From Glebionis coronaria (lineage: Eukaryota; Streptophyta; Magnoliopsida; Asterales; Asteraceae): a stretch of 64,000 nt of DNA. A model generated the notes under the pieces. It did not search any database. It saw only the letters and a list, made by a program, of their open reading frames with translations, and was not told the origin of the DNA. Shown one piece after another: positions 10,909-22,670 of the stretch. Where the stretch lies: the NCBI GenBank assembly GCA_025667525.1, contig CM046882.1, positions 18,860,488-18,924,487 on the forward strand, read 5' to 3'. Within the stretch, counting starts at the first letter, position 1, and the number at the start of each line of letters is the position of its first letter. The translations under genes and the position numbers were made by a program.

Positions 10909-12956
10909 TCAAGGTCGAGTCAGGCTCACGACTCGGTTATCAAAAACAAGCGCTTCTCGGGAGGCAACCCGCAGTATCTATCCTTTTCCTCTGTTTTCAT
11001 AATAAGTGTAGGGGGAGACCCGAGTATGTGTTTGTTGTTTTCTTTCTTATCATGTGCAGGGATTCGAGCTTTCAAAGATCCATTCTTGATGACTTTTGAC
11101 GAACCGTGATTCCGTGTTCCCGTCTTCCCGGTTCTATCCTAAACTCTTTTGATTCTCTATTTTATATTCTCAATATTAAAATAGGAATCACTTTAGTTGT
11201 CTCTTCCTTAGCGAGATTTAAACAAAGTGCACAATGTCCTAAGTGTAGGGGAATTTACTTCCACATCCTTAAACATTGAGGACAATGTTTATATTAAGTG
11301 TAGGGGGGCCTTCTATCGAAGTTAAGTGGTCTTTTCCTTGTTTTTTCCTCATTCTAACCGGAAAATCTAATTTTTCGACATTTTTCAAAATTTTTAATCT
11401 ATTTTGGCCTATTAGTTTTTCCTTTGTTATAGTTATTTTCCTTCCTTGCTAGAATAAAATTTAATAAAGTGGTTTTAGTTTCAAACGTTGTGAATCTTTT
11501 GACTCAACCCGAGTTTACTTATCTAAGTTTACTCTAGCTAGTATCCTTAACGTGTTTAAGTTAAGTTTTGCTAGGCTTTTATATAGGGAGCTTTAAAACG
11601 CGAATGTCTTAACTCTCACGGGTTAAGAACAAGAACTTTTCGCAAGTTCCTATAATTGATCATAGAGAGTTGTTTATCAAGGGAACTTTAAAATGCGAAT
11701 GCTAAACTTGAAAATGTCTAAGAATTTGCAAGATCCTATAGATGACTCGAAAATCCAAAACTTTGATTTAATAGGCTAAGCATCCACGAGTCTCATTCCT
11801 TGAGATTTTAAATTGTGGAGGACGAGAGATGATAGAGTCAATTATAAGTTTGGTATTCTTACATGAATTTATGTGAGTTAATTATGAGCTTTTTCTCCCA
11901 TCGATTGTTAATAAATTTAATTGCAATAAATAAGGTTGTATGATTTGAAAAGTTACTTAGCTTCTAGCCCAAGATCGTTTAAAAGTTGCTCGGTATTAAT
12001 TAGAGTTCATAGACTAGGCATAACTTATTGAAGCGGGATGCAAAGATTGGCGAGTCCGAAAAGGCCCTAACAAGGCATGAGGGCTGTATTTTGTTGCTAA
12101 AGATCCAAAAGTGATGTGAAGAATCATTTATCGAAAATCAATATGAATGATCGAGACACACGACGAAAAGCAAAACTCCCCAAAAGATCATGGAGAAGTC
12201 TATCCAAAAAGGCCCTAACAAGGTACGAGGATAAATAGATCCAAGTCCTAAAAGGAGGCGGATCGTTGTATTTCAAAGTCCAAAATAAAGATTGGATAAA
12301 AATGAAGAAGTCGTGGTCCAAATATGAAGAATCTCTCAAAAAGTTCAAGTGAAAAAAATCCTATTATGAAGAGAAGACCATTATTTCATGAACGTCTCTC
12401 AAGATTTGAAGTATGAAGTCAATGCCAAATATCGGTCCGAGAAAGGTCTCAAATCGTGAAGCGAGTTATGCCAAGATATGAACTTTATGAGGTCCCGAGA
12501 AGCAGTTTTAAAAGATTTTGTCCTTTATCTAACTATTGGTTAAATCGTCCTACTTTATTTTCTGCCTAAATAACTATCGAAATAAGTCAACAATGCATCC
12601 TCGTGATCATTCAAGACAATAATAAAATATAAGAGATACACCTAGGAATAAGGGAGTCTAACTGAATAATTGGGCCACATGAATTCGTGTTAGTTTGCTA
12701 ACTTATAATAACAATGATCTCGTTTTTAATCTTGGTTTGGGGAACGTGAAAACTTGAGGATGATAATCATTCATGACATTTTCAAAACCATAAGGTATGT
12801 CTTTGATTTCTTTACTTATTTTCTTCCTTTGAATGTTTTATAATTTTGTATCTTTTTAATAAAGGCCAAGGTGGATCGATTATGATGGAAAATGTAAAAC
12901 GTACTTTGTAACTAATGCATTACATGAGGACATTGCAATGGTCAAGTTTAGGGGTT
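10909..12956 (+). other. Non-coding 3' region of the Athila-like element
   Basis: No polymerase motifs are seen in any frame. 'gcttctcgggaggcaaccc' (about 10950) is a motif I recognise from the region after pol in Athila-type elements, so pol seems cleanly absent rather than decayed. Several copies of 'aagtgtagggg' (11005, 11240, 11299) resemble internal polypurine tracts. Two copies of 'aaaaggccctaacaagg' lie at about 12059 and 12209. Confidence 0.7.
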
Positions 12957-14657
12957 TGATAGGTATGAAAACACCCATCATTTCACCACTTAATTACAAT
13001 AATAACCAAGCCAAAACGTGGATTTTATGTCATAAATGTCGAAATTATGCGTGGTTTGTGTTTTTGTTGTGATTTAGGACTAAAATGTGAAAAGGGAGGA
13101 AAACACGGGCTTTCACGGGCTTTTATCCAAGAAAAAAGACAAAAGACGAAGTCAAGAGTGCAAAAAAGAACGGAAGTCCAAGGCCAATTCTGAAGATTTA
13201 TCGAAGAAAAAGTCTAAAGACAGAAGTTTAATAAAGCCGGGGAACTCAAGTCTAATTAATGGAGAATTTTCAAGACGAGATTAATTAATCCCGAGACAAC
13301 GTCGAAAAAGTCGAAGAGTTTAGAAGACGGAAAGATGTGAAGAAAGAAAGAAAGAAGAAACAACACATGCTTCCCCTAATCACTATAAATACCACCCATT
13401 TCACTTCATTTCACTTTGTTGGCTAACTTGACAAATTAGCTCTTCCATCTTTTAATTACATGCACTTTTAATTCATTGTCATTTAAATTCAAGTCATTTA
13501 AATTCAAGTCATTTAAATTAAGTCTTTAATTTTCAAGTAAGTTTTAACTTTGTGTTGTTTAATCTTTTATCTTTAAGCTTTTAAATCATCTTGTTCTACT
13601 TTTCTTCTTGCTTATTCTTAATCTTTTTCATAATCTTTGTTTGTGTTGATTTTATGTTTTCAATCTAAATCTTTTTCATCTACTTTTTACATAAAGTTTA
13701 AATCTTTTTAATTTTCGTGGCTTGTTTTTAAAGTTTTTATAAGTTTTATCATTAATCTAGGCTTTTAGTTAGCTTATTGGTGTTTTATTTTGCTTATTGT
13801 CCTTTAAAAGTTAAGTTTTTAGTGCTTATTTTCATACTTTTTCGTTTTCCTAGTTTTTAGGAATTTCTAATACAAATCCGCAATTGTTTCCATAATTGCG
13901 AAATTGTGTCATTCAGAATATTGCGAATTTGATTTTTCTTCATACATTGCGGAGTTTTGCCCTAGCCACATTGCGGAATTTGTTCAATCTATTAATTGCG
14001 AAATCTTGTTAATTCCGCAATTATTGCGGAATTGTTCACTCACTGAGCTACATTGCGAATTTGGTCTTCATGTAGTTGCGAAATCTTCATCAGCAGCATT
14101 GCGAATTCTAGCCTATTGTTTATTGCGGATTTAGTGCAATATTTTGCAACTATTGCGAAATTTTAATCTCTTGATTGCGGATTTAAGGCATAATGTTGCA
14201 CATTGCGAAATTAATTGTTTTAATTTTAAATTTACTTTTCGAACTTATTTATCCCGCCATTTTTAATTAACTTTATTTTAATTGTTTTGTTTTATTTTTA
14301 CTTAGCTTAATTTTTACTTGTTTTTTTTCTTAGTTTATTTTTAAAGTGTTTTATTTAAAGTTTTTAAATTTACGTTTTGTCAAATTTTAATTTTACGTCA
14401 TTTACTTTTCGTCAAGTTTTAATTTCTCGTCATTTAATTAATTTACTTTTAAAGTTTTTAATATTGCACCATTTACGTTTAATTACTTTTAGCTTTAATT
14501 ACCGTCATTTACTTTTAACGTCTTGCACATTTACTTTACTACAACGACCAAACTATTTGTTCTCACCAAAAGACGACTGAGTCGCATAGTTAACCAGTAG
14601 TCAATTCGAAGAGACTTGGAACAACGATATTTTTAACTGACTAAAATCCAGTTATTA
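12957..14657 (+). repeat. 3' LTR of the Athila-like element
   Basis: This repeats 5742-7433 nearly base for base (start TGATAGGTATGAAAAC, end CCAGTTATTA), including the TATA-like 'cactataaatacc' and the CG-decamer cluster (about 13868-14210). It is followed by GACCC and then by LINE1 reverse transcriptase sequence. Confidence 0.9.
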
Positions 14658-14662
14658 GACCC

Positions 14663-16946
14663 CTAAATATTTCACAAGAAGATGACCCTCTTCGAAAGGC
14701 ATGATTTGGAGAATAGCAAGCTTAACATGGTTTAACACATTACAAAAGTAAGCAGTACTTTTAGGAAGACTTGGAATGAGCCCGAAACCCCTTTAAATTC
14801 ATCCAACGAATCCATAACAACCTTAGCAGAAGCAACATCCCCATGAGCAAAGATGAAAAGATCGTCCGCAAAACAAAGATTGATCAACTCCATTCGAGAA
14901 CAATACTTATGAAATGTAAAATCATCGGTATCACGGACCCTACGTTTGATCATTAGAGTAAGAACCTCCATCACAATCGTAAATAAATACGGCGAAATAG
15001 GATCACCTTGACGCAGCCCTCTTTTTCCCTTAAAATGACCATGGAGCGATCCATTAATACTAATAGAGAATGATGTAGATGAAACACACTCCATAATCCA
15101 ATGAACCATTTTAGCATGAAAGCCGAACCCCAGGAGAGCCATCTTCAAGAAACCCAAATCAACCGTGTCGTAAGCCTTCTTAATATATATATCTTGAACG
15201 CACATCTCGGCACACCACGATCCAGATGATAATTGTGCATTAATTCCTGAGTAAGAAGAATATTATCATAAATACTACGGCCCAGAATAAATGCCGATTG
15301 GTTCAAGCTAATAAGAGTACCCAGGCAACTCTTAATACGATTAGCAATAATCTTGCTAATACACTTAAACACCACATTACAGTAAGATATAGGACGATAC
15401 TCGGTAACCCGGGTTGGAATCTGGACCTTCGGGATGAGAGCAATAATCGTATGGTTAATTTCCTTGAGAAATCTCCCATTCATAAAAAACTCCTTAACAA
15501 CACTTATCACATCAGGCCCTACAATATCCCACGCCTCTTTAAAGAACGCAGCTGTATATCCGTCCGGACCCGGAGATTTATCATTACCCATCGAAAACAT
15601 AGCCTCTTTCACCTCACAATCAGAAACCGCATGAATCATCTCTTCTGCCTTCTCTACTTCAGGAACCCTTTCAAACAAATTAGATGTATCCATATCACTA
15701 GTATCACCCTCATGGCCAAGAAACACAGAATAGTGATTAACAAACGCATGCGCCACCTGGTCACCTTCAAAAATATTCCCAGTAGAATCAGTAACCACAT
15801 TAATACGGCTTCGATTAATTCTACCCTTGACCGCCTTGTGAAAATAAGCCGAGTTTGAATCACCGTCCTGAAGCCAACTGACCTTGGCCTTCTGTTTCAA
15901 AAAATTTTCATGCAAAAGAAGAGCCTCATTATATGCCTGAACATAAATAGTTTGTTCCTCACGAAGAATTTCTGAGAAAGGATCCGCATCAAGGTCAATT
16001 TGAACCCTATCCAACTCCGTACGTAATCTAATAACCTTGTCGTGAAGATTACCATAATTGAACATCATCTTTCTAAACGGTTTTTAAGGCCTTTAAGCTT
16101 CTTAACGAGCCTAAACATGAAAAAACCAGAGACCTCCGTATCCCAACCATTCGAAACCACCTGCTTAAACCTCTCATGACGAGTCATGATATTAAAAAAT
16201 TTAAATGGCTTGGGGGCATGTTTCGCTTGAGAAGGAATCTGAATCACCACCGGAGCATGATCAGAAATACGGTAGGGCTGAAAGATAGCACATGCACCAG
16301 CAAATGAACTTGAAAATTGCATATTACACGTTGCACGATCAATTTTCTTCAATAACCCATCCATACCAGTCGGCTTCTGCGTCCATGTATATTGCAACCC
16401 CGAACAAGGAAGGTCCTCAACTTCAATTTCCATAACACACTCCTTAAATTCCCTCATAGCAATGTCAATCGTAGAAGAACCCGACGTACTATCTGCCAAG
16501 AACAATGATGCATTAAAATCACCCACAATGCACCACGGACGCACCCTAATAAAAGAAGAATTAATACACAAGTTATGCCAGAGGGCCCTTCTCATTGTAT
16601 ACTTATTATGGCCATAAATAAACGAACAGAAAAGCTCCTTCTTATCAACTTTCAACCAAATCCGAACATGAATCACCTGGTCAGTTTGAGAAATAACCGA
16701 TACATCCACATCATGACAATTCCAGCCAACAATAATCCGAGTACCTTTATTACAAAAGCTCCCATTAGATGTCTAATCCCAGTGCTTAAAAACACTAGAA
16801 CACAATTTAACCAACTTAGAGTCTCGAGCATGAGATTCCAAAACAACACAAACAGACAGTTTATTATCATAAATAATTTGACGAACTTCACTTTGCTTCG
16901 GGGAGAAATTCAAACCCCTAATATTCCACGAGCCAATACTAATCAT
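14663..16946 (-). pseudogene. LINE1 ORF2, endonuclease and reverse transcriptase part
   Basis: ORF2 starts at ATG 16946 with MISIGSWNIRGLN, the usual start of a plant L1 apurinic-type endonuclease. Codon 58 is an in-frame TAG (16773-16775). Endonuclease motifs continue with VGDFNASL and ISDHAPVVI. The reverse transcriptase follows from about 15,700: SPGPDGYTAAFFKEAW, YRPISYCNVVFKCISKI, AYDTVDLGFL, LRQGDPISPYLF and catalytic CFADDLFIFAHG (FADD box, near 14,885). A frameshift lies near 15,150-15,200. The frame is cut at 14,663 by the LTR element and resumes at 5736. Confidence 0.9.
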
Positions 16947-18272
16947 GGGAAACCTCTTTTACAGGAGTGCTTGCCCCCTCAACTGTAAAACGAGCTCCAT
17001 TCCTACCATCAAGAATAATTTCTTCCACTTCCTCCTGATCACTTTCATTTAAAATATTAGTCGATGGCTCACCTTTCTCCTGTCCATCATTCCCATCAGC
17101 GCAAGAAGAATCACCAACTAGAACATTAAACGGATTGTGCACCAATACTTCCTTCCCCCCTGATCTTTGCGCTTCACCTGAGGTACAGTCTTTGTCGTCT
17201 TACCTTGCTTAAAATGGTTCCCCATATCTTGTGATGAGTCTCCTTTCTCCATTCTACGAAATTGGAGATTCAACTTAGGTTAGTCAATTTGACTCCTTCA
17301 ATCTGTCTAGTAGGAATCACAGGTTGGCGTTGATTATTCTTTTTCTTAGTAACCACAACAAATCCGTCTTCACTCTCCTCAACCACTACTATAGGTTTAG
17401 GAAGCTTCAGACACTTATCATCATGATGATCAAAAATCTTGCATGTAATGCATCTTGGTGGTCTCCATTCATACTCAATAGCGACAGTAGCCAATGAATG
17501 TCCATTTCCTTCCCTACATGGAATCGCTATGACCATGGACTCCAACAGTTCTTCCCCAGCCGATACTTCTACCAAAACCCTAGCATACTCATTCCTCCCC
17601 CATGATCTAGCACACATACTACTAGTATAGGTATCCATCATGGTAGGACGTCCTATTTGCGTACTTATCAAACTTAATCCTACTTCGGAATAGGCTGCAA
17701 TAGGAACATGCCTTAACTTAATCCAAACCGGAGCACTCTTAATTTCATCTTTTTTCAATATTGTATTTGGAGTCCAGACATTTAGGATCAAAGGCACACA
17801 TCGAATCAACCAAGGCCCCCCTTCCAACACCTTATCCATTACCTCTTTAGTAGTAAACCTAGAAAAGGAAGAAATCCTCATCAAGCATGACTCGCTTCAA
17901 ACCATACTTTGCCCATGTATTCTTAACATAATTCTCTACTAAAGGGAATGCAAAACGTTTACCAATAAAATACCCATAAAGCATATTTTCGAACCGCGAG
18001 CTAATAACATCAACTGCCGCTGAAGGAATGGCAACCCTAGCTCCCACAACCACTTCATTGGTGTGTAATTCTTTAAGAGCCCCCACTTTGTAAGGCTTCA
18101 CTTGCTTAAGTACCAAAGCAAATGAAGTTGTCATACTCTCTTGCCCTATCTCCTTCTGACTAAGGCCATCCCCATTCGTACTCTTAGGTCCTTCAGCGCG
18201 TAGTTTAGCAACCAAGTCGTCGAAATCAGTGGCCAGCTTCTTAGTAACATTACATAAATCTTCCTCTTCCAT
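16939..18272 (-). pseudogene. LINE1 ORF1, gag-like RNA-binding protein
   Basis: ORF1 proteins of plant L1 elements coat the LINE RNA. Translation starts at ATG 18272. A DUF4283-like domain follows (GKRFAFPLVENYVKNTWAKY, then VLEGGPWLIRCVPLILNVW after a frameshift near 17860-17884). Next comes a CCHC-type knuckle (RPPRCITCKIFDHHDDKC, about 17,440). A stop at 17270 and a second frame change follow. The acidic C-terminal tail (17145-16939) ends at a TGA that overlaps the ATG of ORF2 (16946) by 8 bases. That overlapping arrangement is plausible for coupled translation. Frameshifts make it non-functional. Confidence 0.85.
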
Positions 18273-18747
18273 CTCTCTTTAACCCCAATACAACAAACCA
18301 ACGTCACGAGCACAAGAAACCCTAATTAGGGTTTCAAAACACTAGCACACCCACACCCTAACCGGTCTCCATAATAGCAACACCAAATATTATAATGAAG
18401 GAACAGAAACAATAAAACAAAACCCTAACTATGAATGATTACCAAACCCTAAAAACTACAATGATCAATCAATCCGTAAACAACGTCGAATCAAATAATG
18501 AATGGTTAAAACCCTACAATAACTTCACGACCCACGAGATAACTGATCACAAGGACAACAGGGAGATCAAAAGATCAAAGCCTATTGCCTATCACAAATT
18601 ATTTGATGGGAAGAGAACGAAATCAAAGAGTAATAATCTGACCTTATTCAATGATTGATGGAACGAACAAATTGGATCATAGGAGCCGAAAAAGAAGGGG
18701 TTTGAAATCGACCATAGGATTATTTGATGGGTAAAGGATTATTTTTT

Positions 18748-19006
18748 GCACAATACCTTCAACTATTTCCAAAAATAGTTCCCGTCTCATGCGATATCGT
18801 TTTCGAAACGTTTCCTCCGTATATTTTGGATTTGGACCAAAATAATCCTCCATTAAACGTTGTTCGGCGACTTCACGTTCACGCCAAATGTATCTACGAT
18901 GCCGCTGAACTTCATCTTCTTCATCTTCGTTAATCTGCATTACCATTTCGTATTCTTCCATATCTTCGAGATCAGACGGATTAGAATAATCAGACGAGCT
19001 ACTCAT
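18748..19006 (-). pseudogene. Harbinger transposase B, N-terminal part
   Basis: The frame starts at ATG 19006 with a Ser/Asp/Glu-rich leader (MSSSSDYSNPSDLEDMEEYE). A charged helix-like region follows, then FRKRYRMRRELFLEIVEGI, which resembles the stretch ahead of the catalytic domain in plant Harbinger transposases. The apparent open frame runs on to 18677, but bases below 18729 belong to the LINE. This exon and 3194-4180 together would make a protein of roughly 410 residues, the usual family size. It lies just inside the right terminus, as expected for the 5' end of the element. Confidence 0.82.
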
Positions 19007-19311
19007 TTTTTGAAAGTTTGATTGAAAGTTTTTGTGAAAATATTTGATTGAAAGTGTTTGTTGTGTGTGTGTGTTTTAAGATAAAAATAATTGGTATTTA
19101 TAAAAAAAAAAGTTATAAAAAAAATTAAATTTAGTTTTAATTACCGTTGCCAAACGGTTGTTTTTGCAGGTGGGGCCCAATTTTTCTCTTTTTCCTCTCG
19201 TTGAAGTCTGTCGAATGGGGAGCGGCGAGGGCTGGGGCGGTGTCACGGCGAGGACCGGCGAGGGTACCACGTCGGAGCGACGAGCCCCCTCCGCCGTGAC
19301 ACCATTTGCTC

Positions 19312-19687
19312 TAATGTGTAGAAGATTTGCACCCACCTACAACTCATCCGTGTGTTATCATGACATCATTTAACGATTATATTTCGTTTGATTTGAAATA
19401 GAGTAATTTTAGGTATAAATTTATAAAGTGAGTGGTTTAAGTTTATATTTAAATATTAGTTTTGAATATATTATTGACATATAAAATCGATATATAAAAG
19501 TAATATAAAAAGAATATGACCCACTTATATATAATAATATAAAAATACGGATTATTCAATAAAGAAAATTTAAAACACAATTTTTAAGCCATACAAACAA
19601 ATATTTCACACAAACTCACACCGATCTCATATTTATTACAAAAAAACTCATTTTAAGGATTAATCCTAAATTATGAGCTACCAAACA
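19312..19687. repeat. Flank repeat copy W2, left part
   Basis: It matches 96-382/935-1060 of W1 and 62755-62997 of W3. It begins exactly at the TAA target duplication of Harbinger element B and is cut at 19687 by the Ty3/gypsy element. The other half resumes at 29758. No coding capacity. Confidence 0.85.
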
Positions 19688-22650
19688 TGTAACACCCCAT
19701 TTTGGTAAATGGAATATCACGCGTGATTATGGCGTGTCATCAAAGCATGCAAGGTAATATGTACTAAAACATACATGACCATAGGGAAAACCGGAATCAA
19801 ACATCGGTTCCCAAACATAAGCCCAAAACATAATAAAGTAAAGGAAGTAAGAAATGACTAATCAAGCATAGGTATATGAAGGCAAAGGAAGAAGTCTATG
19901 GCAGCTTCCATCCTATGCACGTCCTCCAAATGCTCGAGTCCTGGGTACCTGCCGTTTTGGGAACATGAAAGGAAAACGGCTGAGCATAACGCTCAGTGCA
20001 CAGATATACAAGTAAAGCATGAATAATATAAGCATATAAGCATGAAGCAGCGGAAAAGACTAAGTCCTGCATAACCTGGTATATCTTAGTAAAACTGGTT
20101 TTATAGTTTGAAAAACCTTATGTTTATCTTGTAAAAACTGTTTAACATGTTTACCATTAGCCAATATAGGTCATGAATTATCAACGTGCATGAATACTTG
20201 GAGGGTGACCTCGTCATGCAAATTAGAGGGGATGCCTCTAATTTAATATACTGGTTTGGGTAGGAGGGATCAGCTCCTTGTAAAGGATGGAAGGTACACA
20301 CCACATTCACCTGAATAATCTGCTGAAAACATGTAAACTAGGATGCACCCATACGCCTCACCTGATAATAATAATATGGCCAAAAGCTGAAAGGGACGCC
20401 ACGAGCTATCACTCCGTCGTGGTGGAGTCATAACACTAGTGCCTCCAGTGTTATGGTTATGGTACCTCCATAACTAGGTGAAACTGGTCATGCATGTATA
20501 TGGCTTTAGGTATTCTAGTTAAACATAAGCAATTCAAAAACATATAAAACATATACTGGGGAAAACAGTTGGCTGCATACGGGAAATCCTAATAAGGAAG
20601 AATGTCCATACTAAAAGGACGGAGAATTCGTACCTTGTGTCCAGTGAACGAAGAAGACGAACGGAAGAGAGTCCTACTTCGATATCACTAATGCTACATA
20701 AATAATATACATGTATAAGTATCTGATTACTGGGTACGTAACTGGTTTTATAACATGTCTTAGCTTGTTTTATATGTTCATGTCTTGTTTTACTGATTTT
20801 AACGTCATGTTGTGTTTATCATGTATTCTGTCTATTTTGATTAAGTATTACTTGTATTTCTTGTATTATTATACTTGTTGTGTAATATTAAGTAACTTTC
20901 TAAAATAGCAGGTTTCCTAAAATAGAAAGTTTCCAACAATAGAAAGTTTCCAAATATAGAAAGTTTCCAAAAATAGACTATTTCCAAAATTATAAAGTTC
21001 CAAAAATAGAAAGTTTCCAAAAATAGAAAGTTTCCAAAAAGAGAAAGTTTCCAAAAATAGAGTGGCTGCCTTAATTAAATAAGTTTCTAAAAATAGAAAG
21101 TTTCCATAAAGAGATTAGCTGCCTTAATTAAATAAGTTTCTAAAAATAGAAAGTTTCCTAAATTAGAAATAAGCTGGATTATTAAGCTAATAATATATAA
21201 GTTTAAGTTTTACTTATTAATATTCTAAGTCATGTGATATATAGCATAGTTTATTAATTATTACATGTAGATTATATAAACTATAGGTTAGATTTAATTA
21301 AATATAACATGATCTAATTAAATAAAAGGTAATAATACTTAGATTAAAACATGTATTAATATTTATTATTAGTATAACCTAAGTCATGAAAATTAATTAA
21401 TTATAAGTCATGTTTAATAATTAATTAATTATATAGTCCAACTTAAATAATAAATACTTAGGTTAAAATCCATGTAGTATTAATATAATATTAACCTAAG
21501 TCATGTTGTAATTAAATTAATTAAATAACATGTTAAATTAATTTAATTAACCTTGTAATTATTTAACTTGTAAAAAAAATAAATAATTAACCTTGAAAAA
21601 GAACCCGTGAACCGAACCCGTGTTTTAAACTAAAAATGTCATGAACCAGACCCGTAAACCTGTGAACCGGCCTATAACCCTTAACCATGGCAAACCACCA
21701 CCGGCCTAACCGGTGGTGCATGTGGTGTTCCAACCGAGACTCCCTAAACCACTAAGGATAACCCTGACATGCGTCAGGGTCCCTTGGTCCTCTCGGCCGA
21801 ACCACAAAACCAAACCGAGACCTTGTGGTCTCAGTTGGTGGTGATCAAACAACCACCGAGAGCCCCTGGCTCTCGGTTCTTCCCATAGCCGAACCAAACA
21901 CCCCCTTAACCATGTATTTTTAATATCCCTTGATTAGATCTAGGTGTTATTTAACTTGTTTTAATAACCCATGATTACATGTTCTTAGATCTAATAAATA
22001 ATTAAAAATAAAAGATTTAAGAAGATTACCTATTCGTGGATCGAAAAGAAAACTAACACGAACGATCTTGCAACAAAATGGATTAACCAAGATCAATAAA
22101 CACCTCCTTGTGGTGGTGTTATAGGCGGCGGCTACAAGGAAGAAAAAAAGTAGGCTAGGATTTTGGATTTTTTCTAATTCTCTGTAATATGAAAATCTAT
22201 CTCCTTCGTTTTTTCCTTTTTGTTAAATTTTAAAGTGGGCTAGTCCCCTTCCCTTCCTATATTTCGTGGTATGTGGGGCCCCCCAAGGGGAAACCCGATG
22301 TTTTCCCGTGTTCTAATTATTTACGTGTTCTCGTGTCGTGTTTACGTGACTTAATTATCTATCGTTCGTGTCGTAATAAATATTTATACGTAATCGTAAT
22401 AAATATACGTAAATACATAATATTAGGTTCGTGATTATTTACGTTCATGATTTTCATGTTCGTGATTATAATTATTGTTGATAATAATCATCGTGTCTTA
22501 ATACGTAATAAATACTTATCCTGTTATAATACGTACGTAATACTTGTAAATTCCTATCGTGAAACGTAAACGTGCTAAATAAGGAAAGTTCTAATCATGT
22601 ACGTACGATCATAAGGGTACTATTCATGGTAAAATCATGCGGGTTTTACA
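19688..22650 (-). repeat. 3' LTR of the Ty3/gypsy element
   Basis: 2963 bp. It contains an A-rich array of TAGAAAGTTTCC units (about 20900-21170) and, near 21700-21900, a GC-richer block with complementary CCGAGAG.../CTCTCGG... stretches. Short open frames inside are not genes. It is nearly identical to 26837-29752 with scattered substitutions and a few indels. Confidence 0.92.
20890..21175. repeat. Degenerate tandem array, TAGAAAGTTTCCAAAAA unit
   Basis: A 17-18-bp unit of the form 'tagaaagtttccaaaaa' is repeated about a dozen times with variation, interrupted by 'gctgccttaattaaataagtttcta'. The same array lies in the other LTR at about 28050-28300, so it predates the insertion. Confidence 0.85.
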
Positions 22651-22652
22651 AC

Positions 22653-22670
22653 TCTTCCCCCCTAAAAAGA
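22653..22670 (-). promoter_or_regulatory. Polypurine tract of the Ty3/gypsy element
   Basis: The minus-strand reading just before the 3' LTR is TCTTTTTAGGGGGGAAGAG. Its purine run lies two bases from the LTR start TGTAAAACCC. It fixes the orientation as minus. Confidence 0.8.

Larger units (their letters stand above)
5742..14657 (+). mobile_element. Athila-like Ty3/gypsy element without pol (gag-protease only)
   Basis: Two direct LTRs of about 1.7 kb (5742-7433 and 12957-14657) are flanked by the 5-bp target duplication GACCC (5737-5741 and 14658-14662). The insertion lies in the LINE RT gene. The primer site TGGCGCCGATGCCG follows the 5' LTR, typical of Athila. The interior has gag and an aspartic protease but no reverse transcriptase, RNase H or integrase frame in 10.9-12.95 kb. 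The layout matches non-autonomous TR-GAG-like elements that depend on a helper. A purine-rich AAGTTTAGGGGTT precedes the 3' LTR. LTR copies differ by a modest number of substitutions and short indels. Confidence 0.92.
4200..18728 (-). mobile_element. L1-type LINE (LINE1), near full length, split by an LTR element
   Basis: A 19-bp target duplication GGGTAAAGGATTATTTTTT occurs at 4181-4199 and 18729-18747, both inside Harbinger element B. Without the 8.9-kb LTR element nested in it, the LINE is about 5.6 kb, a usual plant L1 size. On the minus strand it has a 5' UTR (about 18273-18728), a gag-like ORF1, and an ORF2 with endonuclease, reverse transcriptase and RT zinc-binding domain. The short 3' UTR ends in an A-run merged with the target duplication. 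Both ORFs carry frameshifts or stops, so it is dead. Confidence 0.93.
2883..19311 (-). mobile_element. PIF/Harbinger element B, split by a nested LINE
   Basis: The right (5') terminus, read inward on the minus strand from 19311, begins GAGCAAATGGTGTCACGGCG. The left terminus at 2883 begins GAGCAAAAGGTGTCGTGACA; 13 of the first 14 bases agree. Both ends are flanked by TAA (2880-2882 and 19312-19314). The element's own sequence is 2883-4199 plus 18729-19311, about 1.9 kb. The rest is an inserted LINE, itself carrying an LTR element. The target at 19312 lies inside flank repeat W2; copy W3 at 62757 (ggTAATGTGTAG) shows the site without any insertion. Confidence 0.9.

Noticed and set aside
15298..15858. 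A 186-residue plus-strand protein
   Set aside because: It lies antisense to the LINE1 reverse transcriptase, whose minus-strand motifs are unambiguous.
20890..21175. A CRISPR-like array of evenly spaced repeats
   Set aside because: The units are contiguous and degenerate without unique spacers, lie in an LTR, and the genome is a plant nuclear one.
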